Part shown: positions 1-8,253 of the stretch, piece by piece | Numbering within the stretch: the first letter of the stretch is position 1 | Layout: each line of letters begins with the position of its first letter | Source: an uncultured Bacteroidota bacterium | GTDB taxonomy: Bacteria; Bacteroidota; Bacteroidia; Flavobacteriales; Flavobacteriaceae | Assembly: GCA_902635895.1 (NCBI GenBank) | Contig: CACPPV010000001.1 | Location: 1-64,000, forward strand | Reading direction: 5' to 3' | Length of the DNA stretch: 64,000 bases | Notes under the pieces: generated by a model | Database searches by the model: none | Told to the model about the DNA's origin: nothing | What the model saw: only the letters and a program-made list of their open reading frames with translations | Made by a program: the position numbers and the translations under genes

Positions 1-86
1 CCCTCAATCACAAACAAAAGCGGTTCCTCTTGAGAATAAATCTCAATATTTAAAAAAAATAACAAAAGAAAAATTAAATTTTTCAT
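1..86 (-). CDS. Exported protein, N-terminal fragment (cut by window edge)
   Basis: This is the 5' end of a minus-strand gene too short for the ORF track. Reading from the ATG at 86 gives MKNLIFLLLFFLNIEIYSQEEP..., which is a lysine, a long hydrophobic stretch and then SQEEP, a typical Bacteroidota signal peptide. The frame stays open to base 1, giving 28 codons. It is transcribed divergently from the M42 peptidase gene across a 60-bp gap. The mature protein lies outside the window, so no function can be given. It should be exported across the inner membrane. Confidence 0.65.
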   Translation of the reverse strand, partial: MKNLIFLLLFFLNIEIYSQEEPLLFVIE

Positions 87-122
87 TTTTTAAAATTACA
101 CCATTATATTTAAGTTATTGTG

Positions 123-130
123 TATTTTTG
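123..130 (+). promoter_or_regulatory. Flavobacterial -7 promoter element (M42 peptidase)
   Basis: TATTTTTG matches the Bacteroidota -7 consensus TANNTTTG and sits 16 nt before the ATG at 147. No good -33 TTG is seen at the usual distance, so this is a motif-level call. Confidence 0.4.
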
Positions 131-146
131 ATTCAAAATATTTAAT

Positions 147-1235
147 ATGTCATCAAAAAAAATTCTCAACAACAATTCCATTAAATTTTTAGAAAAATAT
201 TTAAATAACCCCTCTCCAACCGGATACGAATGGGAAGGTCAAAAAATATGGATGGATTATTTAAAGCCATATGTTGACGAATTTATAACTGATACTTATG
301 GAACTGCCGTTGGGGTTATAAATCCAAAAGCTAAATTTAAGGTTGTAATTGAAGGTCACTCTGATGAAATTTCTTGGTATGTTAATTACATTACAGACAA
401 TGGTCTTATTTATGTAATTAGAAATGGGGGAAGTGACCACCAAATAGCTCCTTCAAAATGGGTTGATATTCATACTAAAAAAGGAATTGTTAAGGGGGTG
501 TTTGGTTGGCCTGCGATTCACACTAGAAAACCTGGAAAAGAAGAACAACCTTCAATGGATACTATTTTTATTGATATCGGTGCTAAAAATAAAAAAGAAG
601 TTGAAAAATTGGGAGTTCATGTTGGATGTGTTATCACATACCCTGATAAATTTTATATACTTAATAAAGATAAATTCGTATGCAGAGCGATAGACAATAG
701 AGCTGGTGGATTTATCATTGCAGAAGTTGCTCGTTTATTACATGAAAACAAAAAGAAATTGCCTTTTGGATTGTATGTAACTAATTCCGTTCAAGAAGAA
801 ATTGGTTTAAGAGGTGCTGAAATGATAACACAAAGAATTAAGCCAAACATTGCTATTGTTACTGATGTTTGTCATGACACATCAACTCCAATGATAAATA
901 AAAAGGCTCAAGGGGATAACACTATGGGTGCTGGCCCTGTAATCTCATATGCTCCTGCCATTCAAAATAAACTCAGAGAAAGAATTATTGAAACTGCCGA
1001 AAAGAAAAAAATCCCATTTCAAAGACACGCATCTTCAAGAAGCACAGGAACTGATACTGATGCATTTGCTTACAGTAATGGTGGAGTAGCTTCAGCTCTA
1101 ATTTCTTTGCCCTTGAGATACATGCATACAACTGTAGAAATGGTTCAGAAAGATGATGTAGAAAATGTTATAAAACTAATCTACGAAACTCTTCTAACGA
1201 TAAAAGCAGGTGAAGATTTTAGTTACTTTAAATAA
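147..1235 (+). CDS. M42 family metallopeptidase (glutamyl aminopeptidase-like)
   Basis: This is a dinuclear metal aminopeptidase that trims N-terminal residues from cytosolic peptides. The M42 metal and catalytic set is all visible: EGHSDE (H71, D73), AIDNRAG (D183), SVQEEIGLRGA (E217, E218), TDVCHD (D240) and LRYMHTT (H327). The length of 362 aa is normal for the family. There is no signal peptide, so it should act in the cytoplasm. It converges on acs with only 4 bp between the stop codons. Substrate preference within M42 cannot be told from sequence. Confidence 0.9.
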   Translation: MSSKKILNNNSIKFLEKYLNNPSPTGYEWEGQKIWMDYLKPYVDEFITDTYGTAVGVINPKAKFKVVIEGHSDEISWYVNYITDNGLIYVIRNGGSDHQIAPSKWVDIHTKKGIVKGVFGWPAIHTRKPGKEEQPSMDTIFIDIGAKNKKEVEKLGVHVGCVITYPDKFYILNKDKFVCRAIDNRAGGFIIAEVARLLHENKKKLPFGLYVTNSVQEEIGLRGAEMITQRIKPNIAIVTDVCHDTSTPMINKKAQGDNTMGAGPVISYAPAIQNKLRERIIETAEKKKIPFQRHASSRSTGTDTDAFAYSNGGVASALISLPLRYMHTTVEMVQKDDVENVIKLIYETLLTIKAGEDFSYFK

Positions 1236-1239
1236 CTTT

Positions 1240-3138
1240 TCAAGAATTTTTCAATATTTCTTGAACTACTTCAGGATTGAGTAATGTTGAAATATCTCCA
1301 AAATTTTCTTTTTCTCCAGAAGCAATTTTTCTTAATATTCTTCTCATAATTTTTCCACTCCTAGTCTTTGGTAGACCTGGAACAATTTGAATAATATCAG
1401 GTTTAGCTATTGGACCAATAGTTTTTGAAATTAGTTCTTTAATTTCATTTTCCATATCCAATTCAGCCTTATCATTTAATAAGATAACAAAAGCTCTAAG
1501 TGCATTTCCTTTAATATCATGTGGAAACCCGACAACTGCACTCTCAACAACATTTTCATGAAGATTAATTGCATCTTCAATTGGTGCTGTTCCCAAATTA
1601 TGCCCTGAAACAATAACTACGTCGTCTACTCTACCTGTTATTCTAAAATTGCCTTGATTATCTCTTAAAGCTCCATCACCAGGAAAATAGTAGCCCGGAT
1701 AAGCTGAAAAATATACATTTTTATACCTATTATGATCTCCATAAATTGTTCTTGCTATTGAGGGCCAAGGATATTTAATAGCTAAAACACCCTCTCCATC
1801 TTTGCTAAAAATTTCCTTACCATCATTATTTATTAATACAGGCTGAATACCAATCATTGGTTTTGTTGCATATGTAGGTTTATCTTTTGTAACTCCAGCA
1901 AGAGACGATAACATTATACCGCCTGTTTCAGTTTGCCACCATGTGTCTACAATGGGACACTTTGATTTTCCAATATTCTTATCATACCAATTCCAAGCTT
2001 CTTCATTTATAGGTTCACCAACTGTTCCTAAAACTTTCAAAGATGATAGGTCATTACTATCAACTAAAGAAACAGAATGTTTTGCAAGTGCTCTAATTGC
2101 CGTAGGTGCTGTATAGAAATGTGTTATTTTATGTTTTTCTACAATGTTCCAAAATCTTGAAAAGTCAGGAAAAGACGGAACACCTTCAAACATCACTGAC
2201 GTTGCACCAGAAAGAAGAGGACCGTAAACTATATAACTATGGCCAGTTATCCAACCAATATCAGCAGTACACCAATAGATATCTTTTGGTTTATATTGAA
2301 AAACATTTAAAAATGTATAAGCTGAATAAATCATATAACCTCCACATGAGTGAACCATCCCTTTTGGTTTTCCTGTTGATCCTGATGTATATAATATAAA
2401 TAGCATGTCCTCTGAATCCATTTCTTCTGCTGGACATTCATGTGTAACTTCCAAAATTTCATTATGCCACCAAGTCTGATTAGGCTTTAAACTTATTTCA
2501 CTTCCTATTCTTTTCAAAACAATCGTAGATTCAATTGATTCACAATCAACTAAAGCACTGTTGGCAATTGAAAAAAGATCTATAACCTTTGGTCCTCTAA
2601 AACTCCCATCAGCTGTAAGTAAAACCTTGCATTTCGCATCGTTAATTCTTGCAGCAAGAGCAGTTGAAGAAAATCCAGCAAAAACAACAGAATGAACAGC
2701 TCCAATCCTAGCACAAGCCAAAACAGCCACAGTTAATTCAGGCACCATAGGCATGTAGATGCAAACCCTATCTCCCTTATTTACATTTTTGCGTTTTAAA
2801 ACATTAGCAAAAACACAAACTCTTTTATGAAGTTCTTCGTAACTAATTTCCTGAGAATTTTCATTTGGATCATTAGGCTCAAATAAAATGGCAGTTTTTT
2901 TTGGATTATCTTCTAAATGACGATCCAAACAATTTTCAGTTATGTTCAATTTACCATTTACAAACCACTTAAATTCTGGTTTATTAAAATCATACTCTAA
3001 TGTTTTATCCCATTTCTTTCTCCAATAAAAGGTCTCAGCAATTTTGTTCCAAAACTCAGAGGGATTTTCAATACTGTTTTTGTAAAGTTGTTCATAATCA
3101 CTTTCAGATCTAGCAATAAAATTTTCTATTTTTTTCAA
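1240..3138 (-). CDS. acs: Acetyl-CoA synthetase (acetate--CoA ligase)
   Basis: This enzyme activates acetate with ATP to acetyl-AMP and then acetyl-CoA. The 632-aa protein carries an N-terminal ACAS_N region (EFWNKIAETFYWRKKWDK), the P-loop-like YTSGSTGKPKG, the core TWWQTETGG, the hinge GRVDDVVIVSGHNLGTAPIEDA and the C-terminal PKTRSGKIMRR with the lysine that is acetylated in known Acs proteins. The start at 3138 is a TTG; an in-frame TAA lies five codons upstream and no ATG is nearby, so TTG is the only sensible start. It follows pyrD by 38 bp on the same strand. It probably feeds acetate, or acetate from other catabolism, into the TCA and glyoxylate routes. Confidence 0.95.
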   Translation of the reverse strand: MKKIENFIARSESDYEQLYKNSIENPSEFWNKIAETFYWRKKWDKTLEYDFNKPEFKWFVNGKLNITENCLDRHLEDNPKKTAILFEPNDPNENSQEISYEELHKRVCVFANVLKRKNVNKGDRVCIYMPMVPELTVAVLACARIGAVHSVVFAGFSSTALAARINDAKCKVLLTADGSFRGPKVIDLFSIANSALVDCESIESTIVLKRIGSEISLKPNQTWWHNEILEVTHECPAEEMDSEDMLFILYTSGSTGKPKGMVHSCGGYMIYSAYTFLNVFQYKPKDIYWCTADIGWITGHSYIVYGPLLSGATSVMFEGVPSFPDFSRFWNIVEKHKITHFYTAPTAIRALAKHSVSLVDSNDLSSLKVLGTVGEPINEEAWNWYDKNIGKSKCPIVDTWWQTETGGIMLSSLAGVTKDKPTYATKPMIGIQPVLINNDGKEIFSKDGEGVLAIKYPWPSIARTIYGDHNRYKNVYFSAYPGYYFPGDGALRDNQGNFRITGRVDDVVIVSGHNLGTAPIEDAINLHENVVESAVVGFPHDIKGNALRAFVILLNDKAELDMENEIKELISKTIGPIAKPDIIQIVPGLPKTRSGKIMRRILRKIASGEKENFGDISTLLNPEVVQEILKNS

Positions 3139-3176
3139 AACGATAGGATTTTATACTAAATATAAAAAAAGTATGT

Positions 3177-4214
3177 CTATGATTTTAATCTGTAATTGAG
3201 AATCGATTTGTTTATTTGCTTAACTAGAGTTGGTCCACTATAAATAAAGCCTGTGTATAGCTGAACTAAACTTGCTCCGGCTTTAATTTTTTCAAGAGCA
3301 TCATTTGAAGACATTATTCCACCTACTCCAATAATTGGGATGCTACCATTGGAATTTTTATATATAAACCTAATCACTTCATTAGATCTATCTTTTAAAG
3401 GAGCTCCACTTAACCCACCTTTTTGATTAATTAGACTAGAGTTGGATTTAAGGTTATTTCTTTCAATTGTTGTATTTGTAGCAATAATTCCATCTAAATT
3501 AGTTTCTTTAACAACTTCAATAATGTTGAGTAGTTGAGTTTTGGAAAGATCAGGAGCTATTTTTAATAAAATAGGTTTAGGTTTTTTTCTTGATTTATTA
3601 TTAGTCTGAATGGAATTCAAAAGGGCTTTCAGATTATCTTGATGCTGTAATTCTCTTAAATTTTCGGTATTTGGAGAGCTAACATTTACTGCAAAATAAT
3701 CAACAGATTCAAACAAATAATCAAATGAAATAAGATAATCAGAGATTGCATTTTCAATTGGAGTAATTTTGTTTTTTCCAATATTACCCCCAACTATCAC
3801 ATTACCTTTTTTTCTAAGTCTCGATGCAATTTTTTCAATTCCTTCGTTATTAAAACCCATTCTATTGATAACTGCATTGTCTTCAATTAGTCTAAATAAT
3901 CTTTTTTTTGGATTTCCGCTTTGAGGTTTTGGAGTTACTGTTCCTATTTCGATAAATCCAAATCCTAAACTTGAAAACTCTTTTATAAGTTTAGCGTTTT
4001 TATCCAAACCAGCAGCTAAGCCAACAGGATTTGGAAAATTAATTCCAAATAATTTAGTGTTTAATTTGGTGTTAGTATTAGAATAATAAATGCTTAAAAC
4101 TTTAAACAAGAAAGGAATTTTTCCTAAAACTCTTAAAATTATAAAAGTAAAATCATGAACATTCTCAGCGTCAAAACGAAAAAGAATTGGTCTGATTAAT
4201 GATTTATATATCAA
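3177..4214 (-). CDS. pyrD: Dihydroorotate dehydrogenase (quinone), class 2
   Basis: This enzyme oxidises dihydroorotate to orotate in pyrimidine synthesis, passing electrons to quinone at the inner membrane. Visible motifs are the N-terminal membrane-associating helix region, [12 protein letters not shown] (FMN/phosphate region), [21 protein letters not shown] with the serine base typical of class 2 enzymes, and [11 protein letters not shown] near the C-terminus. The length of 345 aa fits class 2. The start codon is TTG at 4214, and the next gene upstream (yajC) ends 7 bp away, so the two are probably cotranscribed. pyrF lies elsewhere in this window at 42.7 kb. Confidence 0.95.
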   Translation of the reverse strand: MIYKSLIRPILFRFDAENVHDFTFIILRVLGKIPFLFKVLSIYYSNTNTKLNTKLFGINFPNPVGLAAGLDKNAKLIKEFSSLGFGFIEIGTVTPKPQSGNPKKRLFRLIEDNAVINRMGFNNEGIEKIASRLRKKGNVIVGGNIGKNKITPIENAISDYLISFDYLFESVDYFAVNVSSPNTENLRELQHQDNLKALLNSIQTNNKSRKKPKPILLKIAPDLSKTQLLNIIEVVKETNLDGIIATNTTIERNNLKSNSSLINQKGGLSGAPLKDRSNEVIRFIYKNSNGSIPIIGVGGIMSSNDALEKIKAGASLVQLYTGFIYSGPTLVKQINKSILNYRLKS

Positions 4215-4221
4215 CTTTAAA

Positions 4222-4500
4222 TTACTTCTTTTTAGGTTTAGTATTCAATTTAGCACTCATTTCATGTGAAATTGCTGAAACTTCATAACGAATTTTTCCA
4301 GCCATAGTTTCTAAAACACAAGAATTACTACCCTCAACAATTTCAATTACTTTGCCATGCATTCCGCTTTTGGTAATAACCCTATCCCCTCTTTTTAGTT
4401 CTTTTAAAAAATTTTTTTCTTTTTTTTGACGCCTCATCGGTCCTATAATCATCAGAAAAAAAAGTGCACCTGTAAATAATAACAAAGCTATTGGATCCAT
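4222..4500 (-). CDS. yajC: Preprotein translocase accessory subunit YajC
   Basis: This is a 92-aa single-pass inner-membrane protein of the SecDF-YajC complex that assists SecYEG. It has an N-terminal membrane helix ([19 protein letters not shown]), then the conserved PMRRQKKE turn and a small cytosolic domain with [14 protein letters not shown]. It sits 2 bp after the DUF1573 gene, with nusB before that, and this order supports cotranscription. Confidence 0.93.
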   Translation of the reverse strand: MDPIALLLFTGALFFLMIIGPMRRQKKEKNFLKELKRGDRVITKSGMHGKVIEIVEGSNSCVLETMAGKIRYEVSAISHEMSAKLNTKPKKK

Positions 4501-4502
4501 AT

Positions 4503-4982
4503 TTAAGATTTTGGAATTACGATTGATTTTATATTTAATATTTGTTTGCCTTTTGCAGTATTTGTAATTAATGTAACGGCTTTTCTTTGTAATCCAGGTC
4601 TATTATTAGAGTCAAATTTTACAACAATTTTTCCTGATTCACCAGGTTTAATTGGTGTATTTTTTGGATAATCAGGAACAGTACAGCCACAACTACCAGA
4701 GGCATCTGAGATTATGAGATCAGATTCTCCAACGTTGGTAAACACAAATTCAGTTTCAGCTATATCACCTTCTGATATTTCACCAAAATCATGGTTGTTT
4801 TTATCAAATTCAATCACTGGAAAATCTTCAGAATTTTCTAATCTTTCCTTTGTTGAAATTACATTTGCTTCTTTAATTTTTTTTGATGGATCAGTCTCAC
4901 ACGTAATAAAGAAAAATGAGGAAGAAAATGCAATCAAAAATGCGATTAATGATGTTTTAATTGTTTGTGAATTGAATTTCAT
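4503..4982 (-). CDS. DUF1573 domain lipoprotein
   Basis: This 159-aa protein has a hydrophobic leader (SLIAFLIAFSSSFFFITC) ending in a cysteine that fits a relaxed Bacteroidota lipobox, so it is probably a lipoprotein. The rest is a DUF1573 domain: FDKNNHDFGEISEGDIAETEFVFTN, then GSCGCTVPDYP and KPGESGKIVVKFD, an immunoglobulin-like beta fold. The molecular function of the family is not known. It lies between nusB and yajC, an arrangement I know from other Flavobacteriia. Confidence 0.85.
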   Translation of the reverse strand: MKFNSQTIKTSLIAFLIAFSSSFFFITCETDPSKKIKEANVISTKERLENSEDFPVIEFDKNNHDFGEISEGDIAETEFVFTNVGESDLIISDASGSCGCTVPDYPKNTPIKPGESGKIVVKFDSNNRPGLQRKAVTLITNTAKGKQILNIKSIVIPKS

Positions 4983-5016
4983 ATTTGTTTATTATTTATT
5001 AATCAAAAATAGTAAA

Positions 5017-5958
5017 TTATTGTAAACCTCTTTTGTTCTTTTTTAATGTTCCATCTTCAATATAATTCTTTGAAAGCTTATCCAAAATTCCATTTATAAA
5101 TACATTACTTTTTTTACTAGAATATTCTTTAGCTATCTCAAGATATTCGTTTATTGAAGCTTTAACAGGAATGGACTTGAAATACAAAAACTCAGTCAGA
5201 CACATTTGAAGAAGTAATAAGTCAATTTGAGCTATCCTATCGTTATCCCAATTTAAGGTAACTTTTGAAATTTCGTCTTCCAAAAAACTTTTGTTTTCAA
5301 TAACCTTTCTTATCAATTGAACTCCAAAATTAGCATCTTCTTTATTTTTATAAATATCCTTCATGAAAGGAAATTTTTTTGAGTTTTTTTTAATGTTTTT
5401 AATAGAAGATAAAACCAACGAATTGACAAGCGGCAAATCATTTATCCATGAAATCTCATTATCTTCAAAAAAATCATATAATTTTTTATTAGGGGCAATA
5501 GATTTTCTGTAAATATTAACCAAAAAAGATTGATCTATTTCAAATGAATTTGAAGAGTTTTGTAAATATTTTGATGAAATTTCACTTTCAATTACATCAT
5601 TCCATATTGAAGAAATAAGCTCAGAATAGTTTGACCAATAGTCAATTTCAAAATCATTTATTTTTTGATTTAAATATTCACTTTCAAAAATTTGATTTAA
5701 AATAAGATTTTCACAAAACCTGTCCAACGATACATCATCTTCATTGTTTAAATATTTTTTTTTGTTTTTTAAATGTAAGTTTTTTGATAAAACAAGTAAT
5801 TCTCTAAGCAGAGAAAAACATGTTATATATAATTTATAAAAATTTTGATTGGACTTTAAAAAATATTTTATCTGGAGTTCAAGATCTTTTTCAGAAGATT
5901 TGTCGTAAGCGTAAACTACTTCTAGTGCTTTAATTCTAAGCTGACGTCTATTTAGCAT
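5017..5958 (-). CDS. nusB: Transcription antitermination protein NusB (long form)
   Basis: NusB binds boxA RNA with NusE (S10) in antitermination, mainly on rRNA operons. The N-terminus MLNRRQLRIKALEVVYAY and the C-terminal half (NWDNDRIAQIDLLLLQMCLTEFLYFKSIPVKASINEYLEIAKEYSSKKSNVFINGILDKL) are clear NusB signatures. At 313 aa the protein is about twice the E. coli length. The extra middle segment is charged and poorly conserved, as usual in Bacteroidota. It heads the nusB-DUF1573-yajC-pyrD run. Confidence 0.92.
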   Translation of the reverse strand: MLNRRQLRIKALEVVYAYDKSSEKDLELQIKYFLKSNQNFYKLYITCFSLLRELLVLSKNLHLKNKKKYLNNEDDVSLDRFCENLILNQIFESEYLNQKINDFEIDYWSNYSELISSIWNDVIESEISSKYLQNSSNSFEIDQSFLVNIYRKSIAPNKKLYDFFEDNEISWINDLPLVNSLVLSSIKNIKKNSKKFPFMKDIYKNKEDANFGVQLIRKVIENKSFLEDEISKVTLNWDNDRIAQIDLLLLQMCLTEFLYFKSIPVKASINEYLEIAKEYSSKKSNVFINGILDKLSKNYIEDGTLKKNKRGLQ

Positions 5959-5982
5959 TTAAAAGAACTTTTTTAATTAAAG

Positions 5983-5990
5983 CAAAATTA
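5983..5990 (-). promoter_or_regulatory. -7 promoter element (nusB)
   Basis: The reverse strand reads TAATTTTG, a TANNTTTG match, 24 nt upstream of the nusB ATG in the divergent nusB/ABC gap. No -33 TTG is seen at the usual spacing. Confidence 0.35.
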
Positions 5991-6046
5991 ATTTTAATTT
6001 TTTAAATCATTACATAATAATTAAAAGAATTGCATAAACATTGATG

Positions 6047-6054
6047 TATATTTG
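6047..6054 (+). promoter_or_regulatory. -7 promoter element (ABC exporter)
   Basis: TATATTTG matches TANNTTTG and lies 11 nt before the ATG at 6066, giving a very short leader. A TTG at 6030 is only 14 nt upstream, shorter than the usual spacer. Confidence 0.4.
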
Positions 6055-6065
6055 ATTTTATTAAA

Positions 6066-7817
6066 ATGAAGGAGCTTAAATTTCTAAATAAATTTTTATA
6101 CAAATACAGATTTAAACTAATTATAGGTTTTTTCATAACAATTACTGCAAGAATATTTGCCTTAATAGCCCCAAATCTTGTTGGGAATTCAATTACACTA
6201 ATTGAAAATTATATAGTTTCATCATCTATAGAAATTGATTTGTTAAAAGAAAAACTACTGATCAACATAGTACTAATAATAGGATCAGCAATACTAGCAG
6301 GAATTTTTACTTTTATCATGAGACAAATGATTATAAATGTTTCAAGATACATTGAATTTGATTTAAAAAATATCATTTATAAAAAATATCAATTATTAGA
6401 ATTTGACTTTTATAAAAACAATAGAACTGGAGATTTGATGAACCGAATAAGTGAGGATGTTAGTAAAGTTAGAATGTATGTAGGACCTGCCATTATGTAT
6501 ACAATCAATACTATAACTCTATTCGTCATTGTTATTTCCTACATGATTAGCGTAGCTCCCACTCTTACAATGTATGTCTTAACACCTCTTCCGGTATTAT
6601 CATTTATTATATATAAAATCAGTAAAGTCATTAATGTAAGAAGTAAAGTTGTTCAAGAGTATCTTTCTAAATTAACCACTTTTGCTCAAGAATCATTTTC
6701 TGGTGTCAAGATAATTAAAGCATACACGCTTGAAAAAGTTTCCAACAACAATTTGGAATCAATTGCTCATCAAAGTAAAAAGAAAAACATGAATTTAGTA
6801 AAAGTTCAATCGTGGTTTTTTCCTTTGATGATTCTACTTATTGGAGCCAGTAATATTCTTGTTATTTACATTGGAGGCTTACAATATATAAATGACCAAA
6901 TAGAACTTGGGATACTTGCTGAATTTATAATCTATGTGACTATGCTAACCTGGCCTGTGGCTACTGTTGGTTGGGTGACTTCAATTGTTCAACAAGCTGA
7001 AGCTTCACAAAAAAGAATAAACGAATTCCTTAAATACCCTGTTACAATAGAAAAAAAATCATTAAGAAAAAAAGAAGTTTCAGGAAAAATTGAATTCAAA
7101 AATGTTTCGTTCACTTACAAAGAAACCAATATTGAAGCTCTAAAAAATGTTTCCTTTTCGATAAAACCTGGTGAATCAATTGCTATTATGGGTGATGTTG
7201 GATCTGGAAAATCAACTATCCTAGAGCTTATTTCAGGTGTTTATAAACCAACTGAGGGTAAAATTATTGTTGACAATTTAGATTTAAATAATTATAATAT
7301 TTCTGACTTTAGAAATTCAATAGGATATGTTCCACAAACAACATTTTTGTTTTCTGACACTATAGAAAATAATATAAAATTCGGAAAACATGAGGCGACA
7401 TATGAAGAGTTAATTAACAGTTCAAAATCATCTTGTTTACATAATGACATACTAAGCTTCGATAAAAAATATAAAACCTTGCTTGGTGAAAGAGGAGTAA
7501 ATCTATCAGGGGGACAAAAACAACGATTATCAATTGCTAGAGCAATAATAAAAAAGCCTAAAATATTACTTTTGGATGATAGCTTATCAGCCGTGGATAC
7601 CGAAACTGAAGAAAAAATCATAAATAATATAAATTCAATAACAAAAAACATCACTGTTTTTATTACAACACATAGAATATCAACCTCGAAAAAATGTGAT
7701 AAAATACTAATGCTTAAAGACGGCTCAATTGAAAGCATTGGAAGTCACAAAGAATTAATGAAAGAAAAAAAGTCATACTTTTCAATTTTCAATAAGCAAT
7801 CAAAAGAAGTTAATTAA
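6066..7817 (+). CDS. ABC exporter, fused membrane and ATPase domains (MsbA/MDR type)
   Basis: This 583-aa half-transporter should work as a homodimer in the inner membrane. Residues 1-320 carry six hydrophobic helices (ABC type 1 exporter fold). The ATPase half has Walker A GDVGSGKST, Q-loop YVPQTTFLFSDTI, signature LSGGQKQRLSIARA, Walker B ILLLDDSLSAVD and switch TTHRIS. Walker B ends in D (LLDDS) where most exporters have E (LLDEA). Such sites are called degenerate and normally need a canonical partner, so this protein may hydrolyse slowly or pair with another subunit. The substrate cannot be told; lipid or drug export is typical. Confidence 0.88.
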   Translation: MKELKFLNKFLYKYRFKLIIGFFITITARIFALIAPNLVGNSITLIENYIVSSSIEIDLLKEKLLINIVLIIGSAILAGIFTFIMRQMIINVSRYIEFDLKNIIYKKYQLLEFDFYKNNRTGDLMNRISEDVSKVRMYVGPAIMYTINTITLFVIVISYMISVAPTLTMYVLTPLPVLSFIIYKISKVINVRSKVVQEYLSKLTTFAQESFSGVKIIKAYTLEKVSNNNLESIAHQSKKKNMNLVKVQSWFFPLMILLIGASNILVIYIGGLQYINDQIELGILAEFIIYVTMLTWPVATVGWVTSIVQQAEASQKRINEFLKYPVTIEKKSLRKKEVSGKIEFKNVSFTYKETNIEALKNVSFSIKPGESIAIMGDVGSGKSTILELISGVYKPTEGKIIVDNLDLNNYNISDFRNSIGYVPQTTFLFSDTIENNIKFGKHEATYEELINSSKSSCLHNDILSFDKKYKTLLGERGVNLSGGQKQRLSIARAIIKKPKILLLDDSLSAVDTETEEKIINNINSITKNITVFITTHRISTSKKCDKILMLKDGSIESIGSHKELMKEKKSYFSIFNKQSKEVN

Positions 7818-7870
7818 TATTTGGTGAGTTTATTTTTTTTATTCATTTTTGGTTATAAATAAACATAATT

Positions 7871-8245
7871 ATGGAAGAGAAAAAATACAATGCCAGTGAT
7901 GACATCTACTCTAAAATCTTAAGAGCTGGAAGAAGAACATATTTTTTTGATGTAAGATCTACAAAAGCAGGAGACTACTACCTTACTATCTCAGAAAGTA
8001 AAAAATTTACTAATGAAGATGGGTCTTTTTATTTTAAAAAACACAAGATTTATTTATATAAAGAAGATTTTCAAGGATTTAGCGACTTGTTAAATGAAAT
8101 GACTCAATATATAATTGACGAAAAAGGACTTGAAGTAATTAGTGAAATTCATCAAAAGGATTACAAAAAAGAAGAAGATAAAGAAGAGACAAAAGAAGAT
8201 GAAAAAAAAGAAAACTTCACTGACGTAGATTTTGATGACATATAA
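7871..8245 (+). CDS. DUF3276 / PUR-family nucleic-acid-binding protein
   Basis: This 124-aa protein carries the PUR repeat fold seen in Bacteroidota DUF3276 and spirochaete BpuR proteins: IYSKILRAGRRTYFFDVRSTKAGDYYLTISESKK, then FYFKKHKIYLYKEDFQGFSDLLNEM. The C-terminus is a highly charged acidic tail (KKEEDKEETKEDEKKE...DVDFDDI). By family it should bind single-stranded DNA or RNA in the cytoplasm, but no specific target is known here. It follows the ABC gene by 53 bp and precedes the M14 gene by 8 bp. Confidence 0.88.
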   Translation: MEEKKYNASDDIYSKILRAGRRTYFFDVRSTKAGDYYLTISESKKFTNEDGSFYFKKHKIYLYKEDFQGFSDLLNEMTQYIIDEKGLEVISEIHQKDYKKEEDKEETKEDEKKENFTDVDFDDI

Positions 8246-8253
8246 CAGTTCTT

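Noticed and set aside
1239-1265. Inverted repeat TTCAAGAA...TTCTTGAA near the end of acs, possible terminator
   Set aside because: Loop is 11 nt, stem is AT-rich, lies in coding sequence and neither strand has a T-run after it.
7292-7738. 148-aa minus-strand ORF opposite the ABC ATPase domain
   Set aside because: Shadow of a strongly supported gene; no domain seen.
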